In this document: positions 22,542-31,616 of the stretch, in pieces
How the letters are laid out: each line of letters begins with the position of its first letter
Numbering within the stretch: position 1 is the first letter of the stretch
Assembly: GCF_900142845.1 (NCBI RefSeq)
Contig: NZ_FSRU01000002.1
Location: forward strand, 2,232,001 to 2,296,000
Length of the DNA stretch: 64,000 nucleotides
Direction of reading: 5' to 3'
From: Paraburkholderia phenazinium
GTDB lineage: Bacteria > Pseudomonadota > Gammaproteobacteria > Burkholderiales > Burkholderiaceae
Translations under genes and position numbers: made by a program
The notes under the pieces: model-generated
Told to the model about the DNA's origin: nothing
The model's input: only the letters and a program-made list of their open reading frames with translations
Database searches by the model: none

Positions 22542-25500
22542 ATGAATCTCTCACGTCCCTTTATCGAACGCCCCGTTGCGACCACGCTGCTTTCGTTGGG
22601 CGTAGCGCTCGCCGGTGTCTTCGCGTTTATCAAGCTCCCTGTCGCGCCGCTGCCGCAGGTCGACTTCCCGACTATTTCCGTGCAGGCGAGCCTGCCGGGC
22701 GCGAGTCCCGATACGGTGGCCAACAGCGTCGCGAGTCCGCTTGAACGGCACCTCGGACAGATTGCCGACGTGACGGAGATGACGTCGCAAAGCACGGTGG
22801 GTTCCGCGCGCGTAACGCTGCAGTTCGGTCTGGATCGCGACATCAACGGCGCGGCGCGCGACGTGCAGGCGGCCATCAATGCCGCGCGCGCCGATCTGCC
22901 ATCCAGCCTGCGCAGCAATCCGACCTATCACAAGGTCAATCCCGCCGACGCGCCGATCCTGATTCTCGCGCTCACCTCGCACACGCTACCGCGCGCGAAG
23001 CTCTACGATCTGGCCTCGACGATCCTCGCGCAATCGTTGTCGCAATTGCCGGGCATCGGCGAGGTCGACGTCAACGGTTCGGCCAATCCGGCGGTGCGCG
23101 TCGAGCTGAATCCAACAGCGCTCTATCACTACGGCATCGGCCTCGAAGACGTGCGGGCCGCGCTCGCCTCGGCGAACGCCAACAGCCCCAAAGGCACCAT
23201 CGAAAGTTACGGTCAGCGCTATCAGCTCTACGCCAACGATCAGGCGCGCATCGCGGACCAGTACAAGGATCTGATCGTCGCATATCGCAACGGCGCGGGG
23301 GTCAAGCTCTCCGACGTCGGCGAGATCGTCGATTCGGTCGAGGACCTGCGCAACCTCGGCCTCGCGCGCAACAACCAGCCGGCCGTGCTGGTGATGCTGT
23401 ACCGTCAGCCGGGCGCCAATATCATCAGCACCGTGGACAGCGTGCGCAAGCAGATCGAGCAACTGAAGCCCGCGCTGCCCGCCGACGTCGACGTGATCGA
23501 AGCATCCGACCGCTCCACGACGATCCGCGCCTCGCTGCGCGACACGGAGGCGACGCTGATTATTGCGGTGGGCCTCGTGATCCTCGTCGTGTTCGTCTTC
23601 CTCGGCAGCGCACGCGCGGCGCTGATTCCGAGCGCGGCCGTGCCGGTGTCGATCGTCGGCACCTTCGGTTTCATGTACCTGTTCGGCTATTCGATCGACA
23701 ACCTCTCGCTGATGGCGTTGACCATCGCCACCGGCTTCGTGGTCGACGACGCGATCGTCGTGCTGGAAAACATCGCCCGCCACATGGAGGCCGGCATGCC
23801 GCGCATGCAGGCGGCGCTGCTCGGCGCACGCGAGGTGGGCTTTACGGTGCTGTCGATTTCGATCTCGCTCGTCGCGGTGTTCATCCCGATCCTGCTGATG
23901 AGCGGTATCATCGGACGCCTGTTCCGCGAATTCGCGGTGACGCTGTCGCTCGCCATCGCGGTGTCGCTGGTCGTCTCGCTGACCACCACGCCCGTGATGT
24001 GCTCGCGCCTTTTGCGGACCGCCGGACCGAAGACGTCCACCCGCCTCGGCCGCGTCTTCGCCGTGCCGTTGCAGCGTCTGAACGACGGCTATGCCCGCTC
24101 GCTCGAATGGTCGCTGCGCCATCCGTTTCTGCTGCTCATGACGCTGCTCGTCACGATTGCGCTGAACGTCTTCCTGTACGTGACGATTCCCAAAGGGTTT
24201 TTCCCGCAGGAAGACACGGGGCGCCTGACCGGCGGCATCCAGGCCGACCAGAGCACCTCGTTCCAGGCGATGGAACCGAAGCTCAGACAGGTCATGAAAA
24301 TCATCGGCGACGATCCGGCCGTGGAAAACGTGGTCGGCTTCACCGGCGGCAGGCAGACCAACACCGGTTCCGTTTACGTGGCGCTCAAGCCGCTGTCACA
24401 ACGCAGCGAAACCGCCGACGAGGTGATCGCCCGGCTGCGCCCGAAGCTCAATGCCGTGCCGGGCGGCCGGCTGTTTTTGCAATCGGTGCAGGACATCCGG
24501 GTCGGCGGCCGGCAAAGCAACGCGCAGTATCAGTTCACGCTGCTCGGCGATTCGACCGCCGAGCTCTACACATGGGCACCGCGCCTCACGCAGGCGCTGC
24601 AAAACGTGCCCGAACTGGAGGACGTCAACTCGGATCAGCAGCAAGGCGGTCTGGAAGCGGACGTGGATATCGATCGCGGCACCGCCGCGCGTCTGGGCAT
24701 CACGCCGGCGCAGATCGATAACACGCTCTACGACGCGTACGGCCAGCGGCTCGTGTCGACGATCTATAACCCGCTGAACCAGTACTACGTCGTGATGGAA
24801 GTCGCGCCACGCTATTGGCAATATCCGCAGACGCTCGACGAACTGTACGTCAGCACCTCGGGCGGCACGCCGAGCGGCACGCAGTCGACCAATGCCGTGG
24901 CGGGCACGGTCTCGACGCCGACGAGCCCGGCCAGTTCCAGCTCCTCCAGCACCGCGAGCACGGCAACCACCGCGGCTGCGATCGCCACCGACTCGGCGCG
25001 CAATCTCGCGATCAATTCGCTGGCGGCCAGCGGCCATTCCAGCGCCTCGGCAGGCGCCTCGGTCAGCACCGCGCTGGAGACCATGATTCCGTTCAGCGCC
25101 TTCGCCCGCTGGAACCCGGGCCATACGCCGCTCGGCGTCAATCACCAGGGCAACTTCGTCGCCACCACCATCTCGTTCAATCTGCCGCCCAACGAACCGC
25201 TCTCCACGGCAGTCGCCGCGATCGATCGAACCATGGCCGAGATTCGCATGCCAGGTTCGATTCACGGCGGCTTTCAGGGCACGGCGCGCACCTTCCAGCA
25301 ATCGCTATCGGACGAGCCGCTGCTGATTCTGGCGGCGCTCGCAGCCGTGTATATCGTGCTCGGCATCCTCTACGAAAGCTACGCCCACCCGCTGACGATT
25401 CTCTCGACGTTGCCTTCGGCAGGCGTCGGTGCACTGCTCGCGCTGATGGCGTTCCATGTCGAATTCACGGTGATGTCGCTGATCGGCGTGATCCTGCTGA

Positions 25501-25835
25501 TCGGCATCGTCAAGAAGAACGCCATCATGATGGTGGACTTCGCCATCGACGCCGAGCGTGGCGGCATGACGCCGCGCGATGCGATCTATCGCGCCAGCCT
25601 GATGCGCTTCCGGCCGATCATGATGACGACCTGCGCCGCGCTGCTCGGCGCGCTACCGCTCGCCTTCGGCCACGGCGAGGGTGCGGACCTGCGCAGGCCG
25701 CTGGGTATTTCGATTGTCGGCGGCCTGATTGTCAGCCAGTTGCTCACGCTCTACACGACGCCGGTGGTGTATCTGTACATCGACCGCCTGCAGTCCTGGA
25801 TGCGCTCGCGGGGTCGGCACCGCGCGCCGGCCTGA
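22542..25835 (+). CDS. RND (HAE-1 family) multidrug efflux permease, MdtC-like
   Basis: 1097 residues, inner-membrane proton-driven pump component. It starts [20 protein letters not shown] with TM1. The periplasmic pore domain follows ([32 protein letters not shown]). The TM4 proton-relay motif is [14 protein letters not shown], with the conserved Asp pair, and the C-terminal TM bundle has [15 protein letters not shown] and [20 protein letters not shown]. An unusual Ser/Ala/Thr-rich, probably unstructured insertion of about 70 residues (about 770-845) sits in the second periplasmic loop. No membrane-fusion protein or outer-membrane channel gene is adjacent, so it must borrow partners. Confidence 0.93.
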   Translation: MNLSRPFIERPVATTLLSLGVALAGVFAFIKLPVAPLPQVDFPTISVQASLPGASPDTVANSVASPLERHLGQIADVTEMTSQSTVGSARVTLQFGLDRDINGAARDVQAAINAARADLPSSLRSNPTYHKVNPADAPILILALTSHTLPRAKLYDLASTILAQSLSQLPGIGEVDVNGSANPAVRVELNPTALYHYGIGLEDVRAALASANANSPKGTIESYGQRYQLYANDQARIADQYKDLIVAYRNGAGVKLSDVGEIVDSVEDLRNLGLARNNQPAVLVMLYRQPGANIISTVDSVRKQIEQLKPALPADVDVIEASDRSTTIRASLRDTEATLIIAVGLVILVVFVFLGSARAALIPSAAVPVSIVGTFGFMYLFGYSIDNLSLMALTIATGFVVDDAIVVLENIARHMEAGMPRMQAALLGAREVGFTVLSISISLVAVFIPILLMSGIIGRLFREFAVTLSLAIAVSLVVSLTTTPVMCSRLLRTAGPKTSTRLGRVFAVPLQRLNDGYARSLEWSLRHPFLLLMTLLVTIALNVFLYVTIPKGFFPQEDTGRLTGGIQADQSTSFQAMEPKLRQVMKIIGDDPAVENVVGFTGGRQTNTGSVYVALKPLSQRSETADEVIARLRPKLNAVPGGRLFLQSVQDIRVGGRQSNAQYQFTLLGDSTAELYTWAPRLTQALQNVPELEDVNSDQQQGGLEADVDIDRGTAARLGITPAQIDNTLYDAYGQRLVSTIYNPLNQYYVVMEVAPRYWQYPQTLDELYVSTSGGTPSGTQSTNAVAGTVSTPTSPASSSSSSTASTATTAAAIATDSARNLAINSLAASGHSSASAGASVSTALETMIPFSAFARWNPGHTPLGVNHQGNFVATTISFNLPPNEPLSTAVAAIDRTMAEIRMPGSIHGGFQGTARTFQQSLSDEPLLILAALAAVYIVLGILYESYAHPLTILSTLPSAGVGALLALMAFHVEFTVMSLIGVILLIGIVKKNAIMMVDFAIDAERGGMTPRDAIYRASLMRFRPIMMTTCAALLGALPLAFGHGEGADLRRPLGISIVGGLIVSQLLTLYTTPVVYLYIDRLQSWMRSRGRHRAPA

Positions 25836-25854
25836 AACCCCGGCCCCAATGACA

Positions 25855-25885
25855 ACGCGGCTGCCGTTGGAAGCGGCAGCCGCGT
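25855..25885. terminator. Hairpin between convergent genes
   Basis: Perfect 12-bp stem ACGCGGCTGCCG with its complement, 7-nt loop, no T-run. It lies between the RND permease stop and the lipoprotein stop and could serve both. Confidence 0.5.
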
Positions 25886-25918
25886 GCGGGTCAAACACCT
25901 ACGCCATGCTCGATCCGG

Positions 25919-26443
25919 TCAATACGAGCCGGGCGGAGGAGGCGGCGGCGAACCGGGCGGCGGGGGCGGCGGCGCGGTCACGTAACCGCCACCATCCGAG
26001 GGCTGAATGGTGCGCATGCGGCCCTGCACCGGGATCCGGTCGCCGTTCGCATACATGCATTGCAGGTACGCATAGTCGTAGCGGCGCTGGACGTCGTAAG
26101 CCGAACCTTGCGCAGCGCCTGCGCCGAACAGGGTGCCCGCCAGCAGGCCGGCACCGGCGCCAACCGCAGCGCCGCTACCGCCGTTGAAGGCAGCACCCGC
26201 TGCCGCACCGAGCGCCGTGCCGACCACCGCGCTACCCACTGCGCTGTTGGTCGCCGCCTGATTGGTCGTGGCCCCACCCACCTGCTGGAAGGCGAATTGC
26301 CGGCACGAGTTATCGTCCGCGCGGAACTGGTCGAAAGTCTTGCCGGTACCCGGCAGCGCCATGACGCTAGGGCCGGGAGGCATGACCGAACACGCCCCGA
26401 GAACACTCAGCGAGGCGATCAAAGCTAACCTTGAATATTTCAT
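25919..26443 (-). CDS. Glycine-zipper lipoprotein
   Basis: 174 residues. The lipoprotein signal MKYSRLALIASLSVLGAC has lipobox LGAC with Cys 18. Then comes a soluble stretch with a Cys (FRADDNSCRQFAFQQVGG) and a glycine-zipper membrane segment of about residues 75-125 (AVVGTALGAAAGAAFNGGSGA...). A YDYAYLQCMYANGDRIP motif typical of YMGG-like/glycine-zipper lipoproteins follows, and the tail is a run of prolines. It probably sits in the outer membrane; function is unknown. Start ATG 26443 has GAGAAG upstream; the frame extends far upstream through the neighbouring gene as a shadow. It lies 26 bp downstream of the next gene, so an operon is likely. Confidence 0.85.
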   Translation of the reverse strand: MKYSRLALIASLSVLGACSVMPPGPSVMALPGTGKTFDQFRADDNSCRQFAFQQVGGATTNQAATNSAVGSAVVGTALGAAAGAAFNGGSGAAVGAGAGLLAGTLFGAGAAQGSAYDVQRRYDYAYLQCMYANGDRIPVQGRMRTIQPSDGGGYVTAPPPPPPGSPPPPPPGSY

Positions 26444-26469
26444 TTGCTTCTCTTTGCGGTAATGCGTTT

Positions 26470-26829
26470 TTAATTTGCAGGGCCCTGCGACTGCTGCGCA
26501 GGCACCGGACGCCAACCCGACGAGCAGGACTTCACATACGGGTAGTAAGTTTTGGAGTCGTCGCAGTAATACCAGGTGCCGCTCTGCTGCCCAGGCGCCG
26601 CCTGCGCCGGAGCCGCGCCATACTGGCCCTGCTCCACGTACTCCTGCGGTTCGGCCGGAACCGGCACCGGCACGGCGACCGCCGGCGGATACGGGTAGTA
26701 GGCCGGCCCCCACGGGTAGTAATACCCGCCCCCGCCGATGTAGACCCCCACATGCGCTGCATGTGCCACGCCGCTCGCACAGACCATCACGGCGGCTGCC
26801 ACTCCGAGCAAGATATTCAACCTTTTCAC
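26470..26829 (-). CDS. Exported Tyr/Pro/Gly-rich protein
   Basis: About 119 residues from a GTG start. The signal peptide is MKRLNILLGVAAAVMVCASGVAHA. A Tyr/Gly/Pro/Val-rich linker follows (GVYIGGGGYYYPWGPAYYPY, PAVAVPVPVPAEP), and then a small C-terminal domain WYYCDDSKTYYPYVKSCSSGW with two cysteines. That CDDSKTYYPYV...C..GW motif recurs in many proteobacterial exported proteins of unknown function. GTG 26829 is preceded by GGAGAG and gives a normal signal peptide; ATG 26856 is nine codons upstream and less likely. It precedes the glycine-zipper lipoprotein gene in a probable two-gene envelope operon. Confidence 0.8.
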   Translation of the reverse strand: MKRLNILLGVAAAVMVCASGVAHAAHVGVYIGGGGYYYPWGPAYYPYPPAVAVPVPVPAEPQEYVEQGQYGAAPAQAAPGQQSGTWYYCDDSKTYYPYVKSCSSGWRPVPAQQSQGPAN

Positions 26830-27071
26830 AACACTCTCCACGACAGAAACCGGCACCGAACTGGTGTCCCAAAGTACTACTGAACGCTATTCCACTCTGA
26901 TCCGCAATACAATTACTTAAGACCTTGCGTATTTTTCAACTCATTACATCGCAAGGTGTTTGTCATCAAGAGGAAAGCAGGATTTGTTCCGCAACGCCCC
27001 ATGGGCGGCCATCTTACGGGCAAGCCGGCACTGCGGGGATGGCAGACGTGCGATGTGGCGCTGAAGCGTCC

Positions 27072-27281
27072 CTATTGCAAGCGGCCGCCGTCCAGATGCA
27101 AGCGCTGCAACAACTCGCGGCCGCGCCGGGTCAACTGCAGCGTCGAGCCGTCACGGTCCTGCGTGCGTACTTCGACCAGCTCATAGTGGCGCAACGCAAG
27201 CACATCAGGATCGAATTCTTCCATATGCCGTCCGGTATCCCGGAGCAACATGAGCGTCGCGAGTTCGTGATGGCTCAGCAT
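27072..27281 (-). CDS. Small hypothetical protein with winged-helix-like character, 69 residues
   Basis: The sequence MLSHHELATLMLLRDTGRH, then DPDVLALRHYELVEVR, then STLQLTRRGRELLQRLHL reads like a helix-helix-wing-helix DNA-binding unit of the MarR-like C-terminal type, but I do not recognise a family. GGAGG lies about 7 bp before ATG 27281, so the gene is credible. It stands alone between the envelope pair and an NTF2-like gene on the same strand. Confidence 0.6.
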   Translation of the reverse strand: MLSHHELATLMLLRDTGRHMEEFDPDVLALRHYELVEVRTQDRDGSTLQLTRRGRELLQRLHLDGGRLQ

Positions 27282-27413
27282 CCGACACCTCCGTTGGTAA
27301 ATGCATGGGCGATGTCGACATCCTAGTGAGCCAGAACGACACTTTGGCTACCGCGTTGTTTCGCGCGTTTACGCGGTTACATCTCCAAGGCGTACGCGCT
27401 CGCTGCGGCACGC

Positions 27414-27782
27414 CTAACCGGCGCGATCGAGCGTACGGCTGCCGGCGATCACCCACGCCCGTGCGATACGCTCCGCCTCCACCTCGTAGATCATCAGCAT
27501 GTCGATCTGGCCGGGTCCTTCCGGGAAGGTACGGGTCACCCGTTCGTGGTCCACGATCCGATTGCCCATTACCATGCGGTTGAGTAGCGCGGCGTGGAGA
27601 TTGGGTTCCTGCAGACGCGCGGCCATGCGTTCGCGCACCGCGGCAGCGCCGCTGGCGAGCAGCGTCGCGGGATGCTCGAATAACTGGGCGTCATCCGCGT
27701 AGGTGGCGATCAGCGCGTCGAGATCGCGCGCGTTGTAGGCGTCCAGTTGACGCTGGACTACGGCTTCAGGGGAAAGCGGCAT
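27414..27782 (-). CDS. NTF2-like (SnoaL-like) protein
   Basis: 122 residues with the NTF2-like pattern: PLSPEAVVQRQLDAYNARDLDALIATYADDAQLFEHP, a strand with GAAAVRERMAARLQEPNL, and the last strands GQIDMLMIYEVEAERIARAWVI. This closely matches uncharacterised nuclear-transport-factor-2-like proteins (steroid-delta-isomerase-like fold). Ligand and reaction are unknown. ATG 27782 is chosen; an in-frame TTG 14 codons upstream is less likely. It follows a NIPSNAP gene on the same strand with a 123-bp gap. Confidence 0.78.
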   Translation of the reverse strand: MPLSPEAVVQRQLDAYNARDLDALIATYADDAQLFEHPATLLASGAAAVRERMAARLQEPNLHAALLNRMVMGNRIVDHERVTRTFPEGPGQIDMLMIYEVEAERIARAWVIAGSRTLDRAG

Positions 27783-27905
27783 GGGAGGTTCGTGCGAAAG
27801 GCGAAAGGTGATGGTTGAAGGCAACGCATATCGGCGCGCGCGCTTTGCGTTACGGAAATGAGGCTGCGCGGCGGCCGTCTCGCCGGCATCCCGGCAAGAG
27901 GCGGC

Positions 27906-28211
27906 CTACTCGAATACCGGGCGGAAAAAACTCCGTTCGTAACTGACGATGCAGCGCGTTTGCTCGGCGTAAGCGAACGCGGCCTGACAGGCTGGATCGT
28001 CGAAGGACTTGTTGCGGTATTCCTCGTAGAGCGCCAGCGAAGGAAAGGTAAACATCGCCAGCGCCACGTTGCTGATGCCTTCCGACGGCAGGAAATAGCC
28101 GTGATGCCGGCCGCCGAATTTTTCGACGAGCGGAATCCACAGCTTGCCGTAATGCTCGAACTCCTTGAGCTTGTAGGGATCAATGATGTAGCGAAGGTAG
28201 CAGGTAATCAT
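27906..28211 (-). CDS. NIPSNAP family protein
   Basis: 101 residues, a ferredoxin-like dimeric alpha/beta barrel protein. It opens MITCYLRYIIDPYKLKEFEHY and has the family core WIPLVEKFGGRHHGYFLPSEG, then ALAMFTFPSLALYEEYRN. NIPSNAP proteins are small and cytosolic in bacteria, with no proven reaction. An AGGAAC ribosome binding site is near ATG 28211. The open frame upstream is a shadow. The same strand and proximity suggest a link with the NTF2-like gene downstream. Confidence 0.85.
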   Translation of the reverse strand: MITCYLRYIIDPYKLKEFEHYGKLWIPLVEKFGGRHHGYFLPSEGISNVALAMFTFPSLALYEEYRNKSFDDPACQAAFAYAEQTRCIVSYERSFFRPVFE

Positions 28212-28403
28212 CGTTGAGGTTCCTGTGTGCTTATGAGTGGCTTTCCGGTTACGCAGGCCGTCGGGTACGCCGTGGTTTGCAGTACTGGACTGCAGCCAGC
28301 GATAGTAAGCCAGTTCGCGCGCTGGCACAGGGCCAATGCTGATTGAAACCTGGCGGGTTTTGACTACCATGAAGACACGTCCTGCTCTCGAGCTTCTCCT
28401 GCG

Positions 28404-28928
28404 ATGCTCACCCGCACACGCCACCTTCGTCGCATGACATCGGTCCACGGCTCGTGGAGGTCGCGCGTACGCGGCACGACGCTCATGCTTGCTGTCGCGC
28501 TGGCGACGGCCGCCTGCACCTTTACGCCACCGGACCGGCCGCTGCTCATCACACCACCGGCCGCGGTGAACAGCGCAACGCTCGATCAATACCGCATCGC
28601 CGTTGCACGACGCATCCTCGACCGCAATCCGTCGTACGTACTGCAAGGCACGCTGCAGCCGATGCTGCGTTCGCTGGTGGTGGTCTCCTTCACGGTCGAC
28701 CGCGACGGCCAGGTCTTGCAATCCGCCGTGTATCGCACCAATGGCGACGACGAAGCCGAAAGTACCGCGCTCGCGACCCTGCGGCGCGCGTCGCCGCTAC
28801 CGCAACCACCCGCCAGGCTGCTCAACACGCACGGCCAGGTCGAGCTGTTCGAGGATTGGCTGTTCAACGACAACGGCAAGTTCCAGCTGCGCGAGTTCGC
28901 CTCGCCGCAAGCGCAGACCATCGACTGA
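28404..28928 (+). CDS. TonB C-terminal-domain (TonB family) envelope protein
   Basis: Up to 174 residues. A hydrophobic segment TTLMLAVALATAAC ends in a lipobox-like TAAC, so it may be a lipoprotein. The C-terminal half has the TonB-family pattern VVSFTVDRDGQVLQSAVYRTNGDDEAESTALATLRRASPLPQPP. It lacks the Pro-rich spacer of true TonB, so it is an energy-transducer-like or TolA-like domain protein of unknown partner. ATG 28404 is the longest reading; ATG 28434 or ATG 28485 (MLAVALATAAC) could be the real start, and no clear ribosome binding site decides it. It is divergent from NIPSNAP. Confidence 0.72.
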   Translation: MLTRTRHLRRMTSVHGSWRSRVRGTTLMLAVALATAACTFTPPDRPLLITPPAAVNSATLDQYRIAVARRILDRNPSYVLQGTLQPMLRSLVVVSFTVDRDGQVLQSAVYRTNGDDEAESTALATLRRASPLPQPPARLLNTHGQVELFEDWLFNDNGKFQLREFASPQAQTID

Positions 28929-29188
28929 AAGCAGGTCCCGCACGCGCACGCTATAATTTTCCGATCCCAAGCCGGAACCCTCCGGCACGGCTGTCGCCGC
29001 CCGCTCACCCGCCGGCGCCGCACAGCCCGCCCCTCGCGTCGCCGCGCCACCCGCGCGTCGTGCACCGCGCTGTCCGGCCGTCGAGCGCTGCGGCGCACAC
29101 GAAAGCAGAAAGCAAACACAATACGATGCTGCACGAGTACGCCGCCCACCGGGCGCGTCACGCTGCATCACGAAACTGGAGACCTTGA
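28929..29188. other. Intergenic region before the MHS-family transporter
   Basis: 260 bp of GC-rich sequence. TATAAT at about 28951-28956 is a plausible -10 for the downstream transporter. GGAGA lies 8 bp before its ATG. No gene is supported. Confidence 0.4.
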
Positions 29189-30496
29189 ATGTCCACTTCG
29201 CCGATTTCCGCGAGCCAGCCCGAGGCAGCCGGCCAAAACAGCAGTTCGCGGATCATCTTCGCAAGCTTCATCGGCACTGCGATCGAGTTCTACGATTTCT
29301 ATGTCTATGCGACGGCCGCCGCGCTCGTCATCGGACCGGTATTCTTCCCGCATGGCTCCGCCACCGCGCAGGCGCTCTCCGCGTTCGTCACCTTCGGCAT
29401 TGCGTTCGTCGCGCGCCCGATCGGCTCGTTCCTGTTCGGCCACTTCGGCGACCGCATCGGCCGCAAATCGACCCTCGTCGCCTCGCTGCTGGTAATGGGC
29501 GTCTCGACCACGCTGATCGGTTTCGTGCCGGGCTATAACGCGATCGGCAGCCTCGCGCCGATCCTGCTGTGCATCCTGCGCTTCGGCCAGGGGATCGGCC
29601 TGGGCGGCGAATGGGGCGGCGCGGCGCTGCTCGCCACCGAAAACGCCCCGGCCGGCAAGCGCGGCTGGTTCGGCATGTTCCCGCAACTCGGACCGTCGAT
29701 CGGCTTTCTGGCCTCCAACGGCCTGTTCTTCGGCCTCGCGCTTTCGCTGTCCGACGAGCAGTTCCGTAGCTGGGGCTGGCGCGTGCCGTTCATCGTCAGC
29801 GCGGTGCTGGTCGCGCTCGGACTGTACGTGCGGCTGAAGATCGCCGAGACGCCGGCCTTCCGTGCCGCCATCGAACGCGAAGAGCGGGTGCGCGTGCCGA
29901 TCGCGACGCTCTGCTCGCAATACTGGCGGCCGACGCTGCTCGGCGCACTCGCCATGGTGGTGTGCTACACGCTGTTCTACAACGCGACCACCTTCTCGCT
30001 CTCGTATGGCGTGTCGGTACTGCACATTCCGCGTCAGAGCTTCCTCGGCCTGCTGTGCGTCGCGGTGCTGTTCATGGCGCTCGCCACGCCGCTCGCCGCC
30101 TGGGCCAGCGACCGCTATGGCCGCAAGCCGGTGCTGATCGTCGGCATCCTCGCGGCGATCCTGTCGGGCTTCACCATGGCGCCGCTGCTCGGCAGCGGTT
30201 CCATGCCGCTCGTGCTGCTGTTCCTCGTGATCGAACTGTTCCTGATGGGCGTGACCTTCGCACCGATGGGCGCGCTGCTGCCGGAGCTGTTTCCCACTCA
30301 CGTGCGCTATACCGGTGCAGGCGTGTCGTACAACCTGGGTGGGATTCTCGGCGCGTCGGTGGCGCCGTACATTGCCCAGGTGCTGGCCGCGCATGGCGGC
30401 CTGACGTGGGTCGGCGCCTACGTGTCGATCGCCGCGGCCGTCAGTCTGTTCGGTGTGCTGTGCATGCGCGAAACGCGCGACACCCGCTTGATGTAA
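29189..30496 (+). CDS. MFS transporter, metabolite:H+ symporter (MHS) family
   Basis: 435 residues, 12 predicted membrane segments. The start SSRIIFASFIGTAIEFYDFYVYATAAALV is the MHS-family hallmark (GTAIEFYDF). It is followed by ARPIGSFLFGHFGDRIGRKSTLV (motif A), RFGQGIGLGGEWGGAALLATENAP and the late GRKPVLIVG and ELFPTHVRYTGAGVSYNLGG. Relatives are shikimate, alpha-ketoglutarate, proline/betaine and citrate symporters; the substrate here is not predictable. GGAGA precedes ATG. The gene is monocistronic, with no catabolic gene beside it to hint at the substrate. Confidence 0.9.
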   Translation: MSTSPISASQPEAAGQNSSSRIIFASFIGTAIEFYDFYVYATAAALVIGPVFFPHGSATAQALSAFVTFGIAFVARPIGSFLFGHFGDRIGRKSTLVASLLVMGVSTTLIGFVPGYNAIGSLAPILLCILRFGQGIGLGGEWGGAALLATENAPAGKRGWFGMFPQLGPSIGFLASNGLFFGLALSLSDEQFRSWGWRVPFIVSAVLVALGLYVRLKIAETPAFRAAIEREERVRVPIATLCSQYWRPTLLGALAMVVCYTLFYNATTFSLSYGVSVLHIPRQSFLGLLCVAVLFMALATPLAAWASDRYGRKPVLIVGILAAILSGFTMAPLLGSGSMPLVLLFLVIELFLMGVTFAPMGALLPELFPTHVRYTGAGVSYNLGGILGASVAPYIAQVLAAHGGLTWVGAYVSIAAAVSLFGVLCMRETRDTRLM

Positions 30497-30595
30497 ACGC
30501 AAACCCGGTATGGGCTGCCCGCGGCGCAGATGCGTGGGCAGTCTCGCCTGCCCTCCTCACCTCGCCGACCTGCGCCCCCTGGTGCGTTTCCCCTC

Positions 30596-30623
30596 TTGCA
30601 CGGCTTTTTGGCTTGCTTATACT
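30596..30623 (+). promoter_or_regulatory. Probable promoter of the 59-residue membrane protein gene
   Basis: TTGCAC (30596-30601) and TATACT (30618-30623) with a 16-bp spacer, 34 bp before the GTG start. Confidence 0.5.
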
Positions 30624-30657
30624 CAAGTCACCTACCCCAATGAGCCAGGAGGTCACA

Positions 30658-30837
30658 GTGAGGCTATATCTCCAGAACTCAGACGTCGTGATGATCATTG
30701 CGCTGGCACTGCTGTGCTCGCTGCTACTGGCCATCCGTTTCCGCCCTTCCAGCTGGAAAGCCATCATGCTGGAAGCGCTCGCCGCCAACGCGGCGGCCAT
30801 CGTCGCAGTGGTGGCGTTCGAATTGATGCTGAGCTAA
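30658..30837 (+). CDS. Small inner-membrane protein, 59 residues, GTG start
   Basis: Predicted from GTG 30658, with AGGAGG 6 bp upstream. The protein has two hydrophobic helices (VVMIIALALLCSLLLAI and LAANAAAIVAVVAFELML) joined by a basic loop RFRPSSWK, i.e. a helical hairpin. No family is recognised. ATG 30640 is possible but lies before the ribosome binding site. The good Shine-Dalgarno and upstream promoter make it credible although it is easily missed by gene finders. It is monocistronic and convergent with a tiny lipoprotein gene. Confidence 0.6.
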   Translation: MRLYLQNSDVVMIIALALLCSLLLAIRFRPSSWKAIMLEALAANAAAIVAVVAFELMLS

Positions 30838-31015
30838 GCCTCCTGCCGTCTTCGGACTGACTCGAAGGCAAGCCCGTTGCTTGTGTGAGCTGCGCAGGCA
30901 AGCGTCGCACATCCGGCTCGCGCGGACTGTGCGACGGATTGCCTTCTGCCCCATCTGAAGCCCTTGCCTCCCGCGCTGCGCAAGCGCTAGCGCATGCTAC
31001 GACTCCCCGTGTTGA

Positions 31016-31141
31016 TCAGTAGTAGTACCCATGATGGTAATAGCCCCCGCCGTAGTAACCCGGCGCCGGTGCGATCACACAACCACCCAGCGCGGCAGCC
31101 AGCAGCGCGCCTGCAATCAAAGTTAGCGTCAAGCGTTTCAC
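31016..31141 (-). CDS. Tiny Tyr/Gly/His-rich lipoprotein, 41 residues
   Basis: From GTG 31141, with GGAGAAG 6 bp upstream: signal MKRLTLTLIAGALLAAALGGC with lipobox LGGC (Cys 21), then VIAPAPGYYGGGYYHHGYYY. It is one of the smallest lipoproteins possible, with only a 20-residue mature part. The frame is open 20 codons further upstream but without a ribosome binding site. The CV(I/V)AP(A)P stretch after the lipobox is shared with the lipoprotein at 21.9 kb. Function is unknown. Confidence 0.75.
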   Translation of the reverse strand: MKRLTLTLIAGALLAAALGGCVIAPAPGYYGGGYYHHGYYY

Positions 31142-31616
31142 GTTCTTCTCCAGTCGTTTCAGTGTTATTCGAGTGCGCCTCGAATGATGTTGATTGGACA
31201 CGAAGCGGCCCGGCGAGGACGTTGCATTTTGTAAGCGATGATAAGCACGGCGTTACAGGTTTCGCGGCTCGCGCAGGGCTGGGCAGGCGGTAAAGTCGTC
31301 GCAGCGGCAGCGCCATAAGCCGATGCCGTGTGTAAGCTGCGCGCGGGCCGCCAACCAAAAGCGACACTTTTAACAGCCGTGTAATGCGGCGATACCGCGC
31401 TACTACCCGCCGGCCCGCGCAAGCACTCACTGGACGCGGCATGACGACGGCGATTGAACTCGCCGTGCCGCACGCAGTCTCTATGGATGCAGTTCTGTTG
31501 TGTTCATTGCAGGATCCTCTCCGCCCGTCGTTCCCCGACGCGGGCGCTTTTAGAGGCGTGCCGCGGCGGCGCCCGTTAACCTGGGCGGACTGTGCGCCAC
31601 GCCTTTTTTCTTTTGC
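31142..31616. other. 475-bp intergenic region
   Basis: Holds the promoter of the tiny lipoprotein on its left. An imperfect rightward hairpin at 31522-31546, followed by four T, might be a weak terminator for an unknown transcript. Open frames here have shadow-like composition. I see no convincing gene. Confidence 0.35.

Noticed and set aside
22986..25301. Long leftward frames (378 and 301 codons) opposite the RND permease
   Set aside because: Arg/His/Gln-rich antisense shadows with no domains.
31522..31551. Possible rightward terminator and small RNA
   Set aside because: The stem is imperfect with a bulge, only four T follow, and no promoter or upstream structure supports an RNA.
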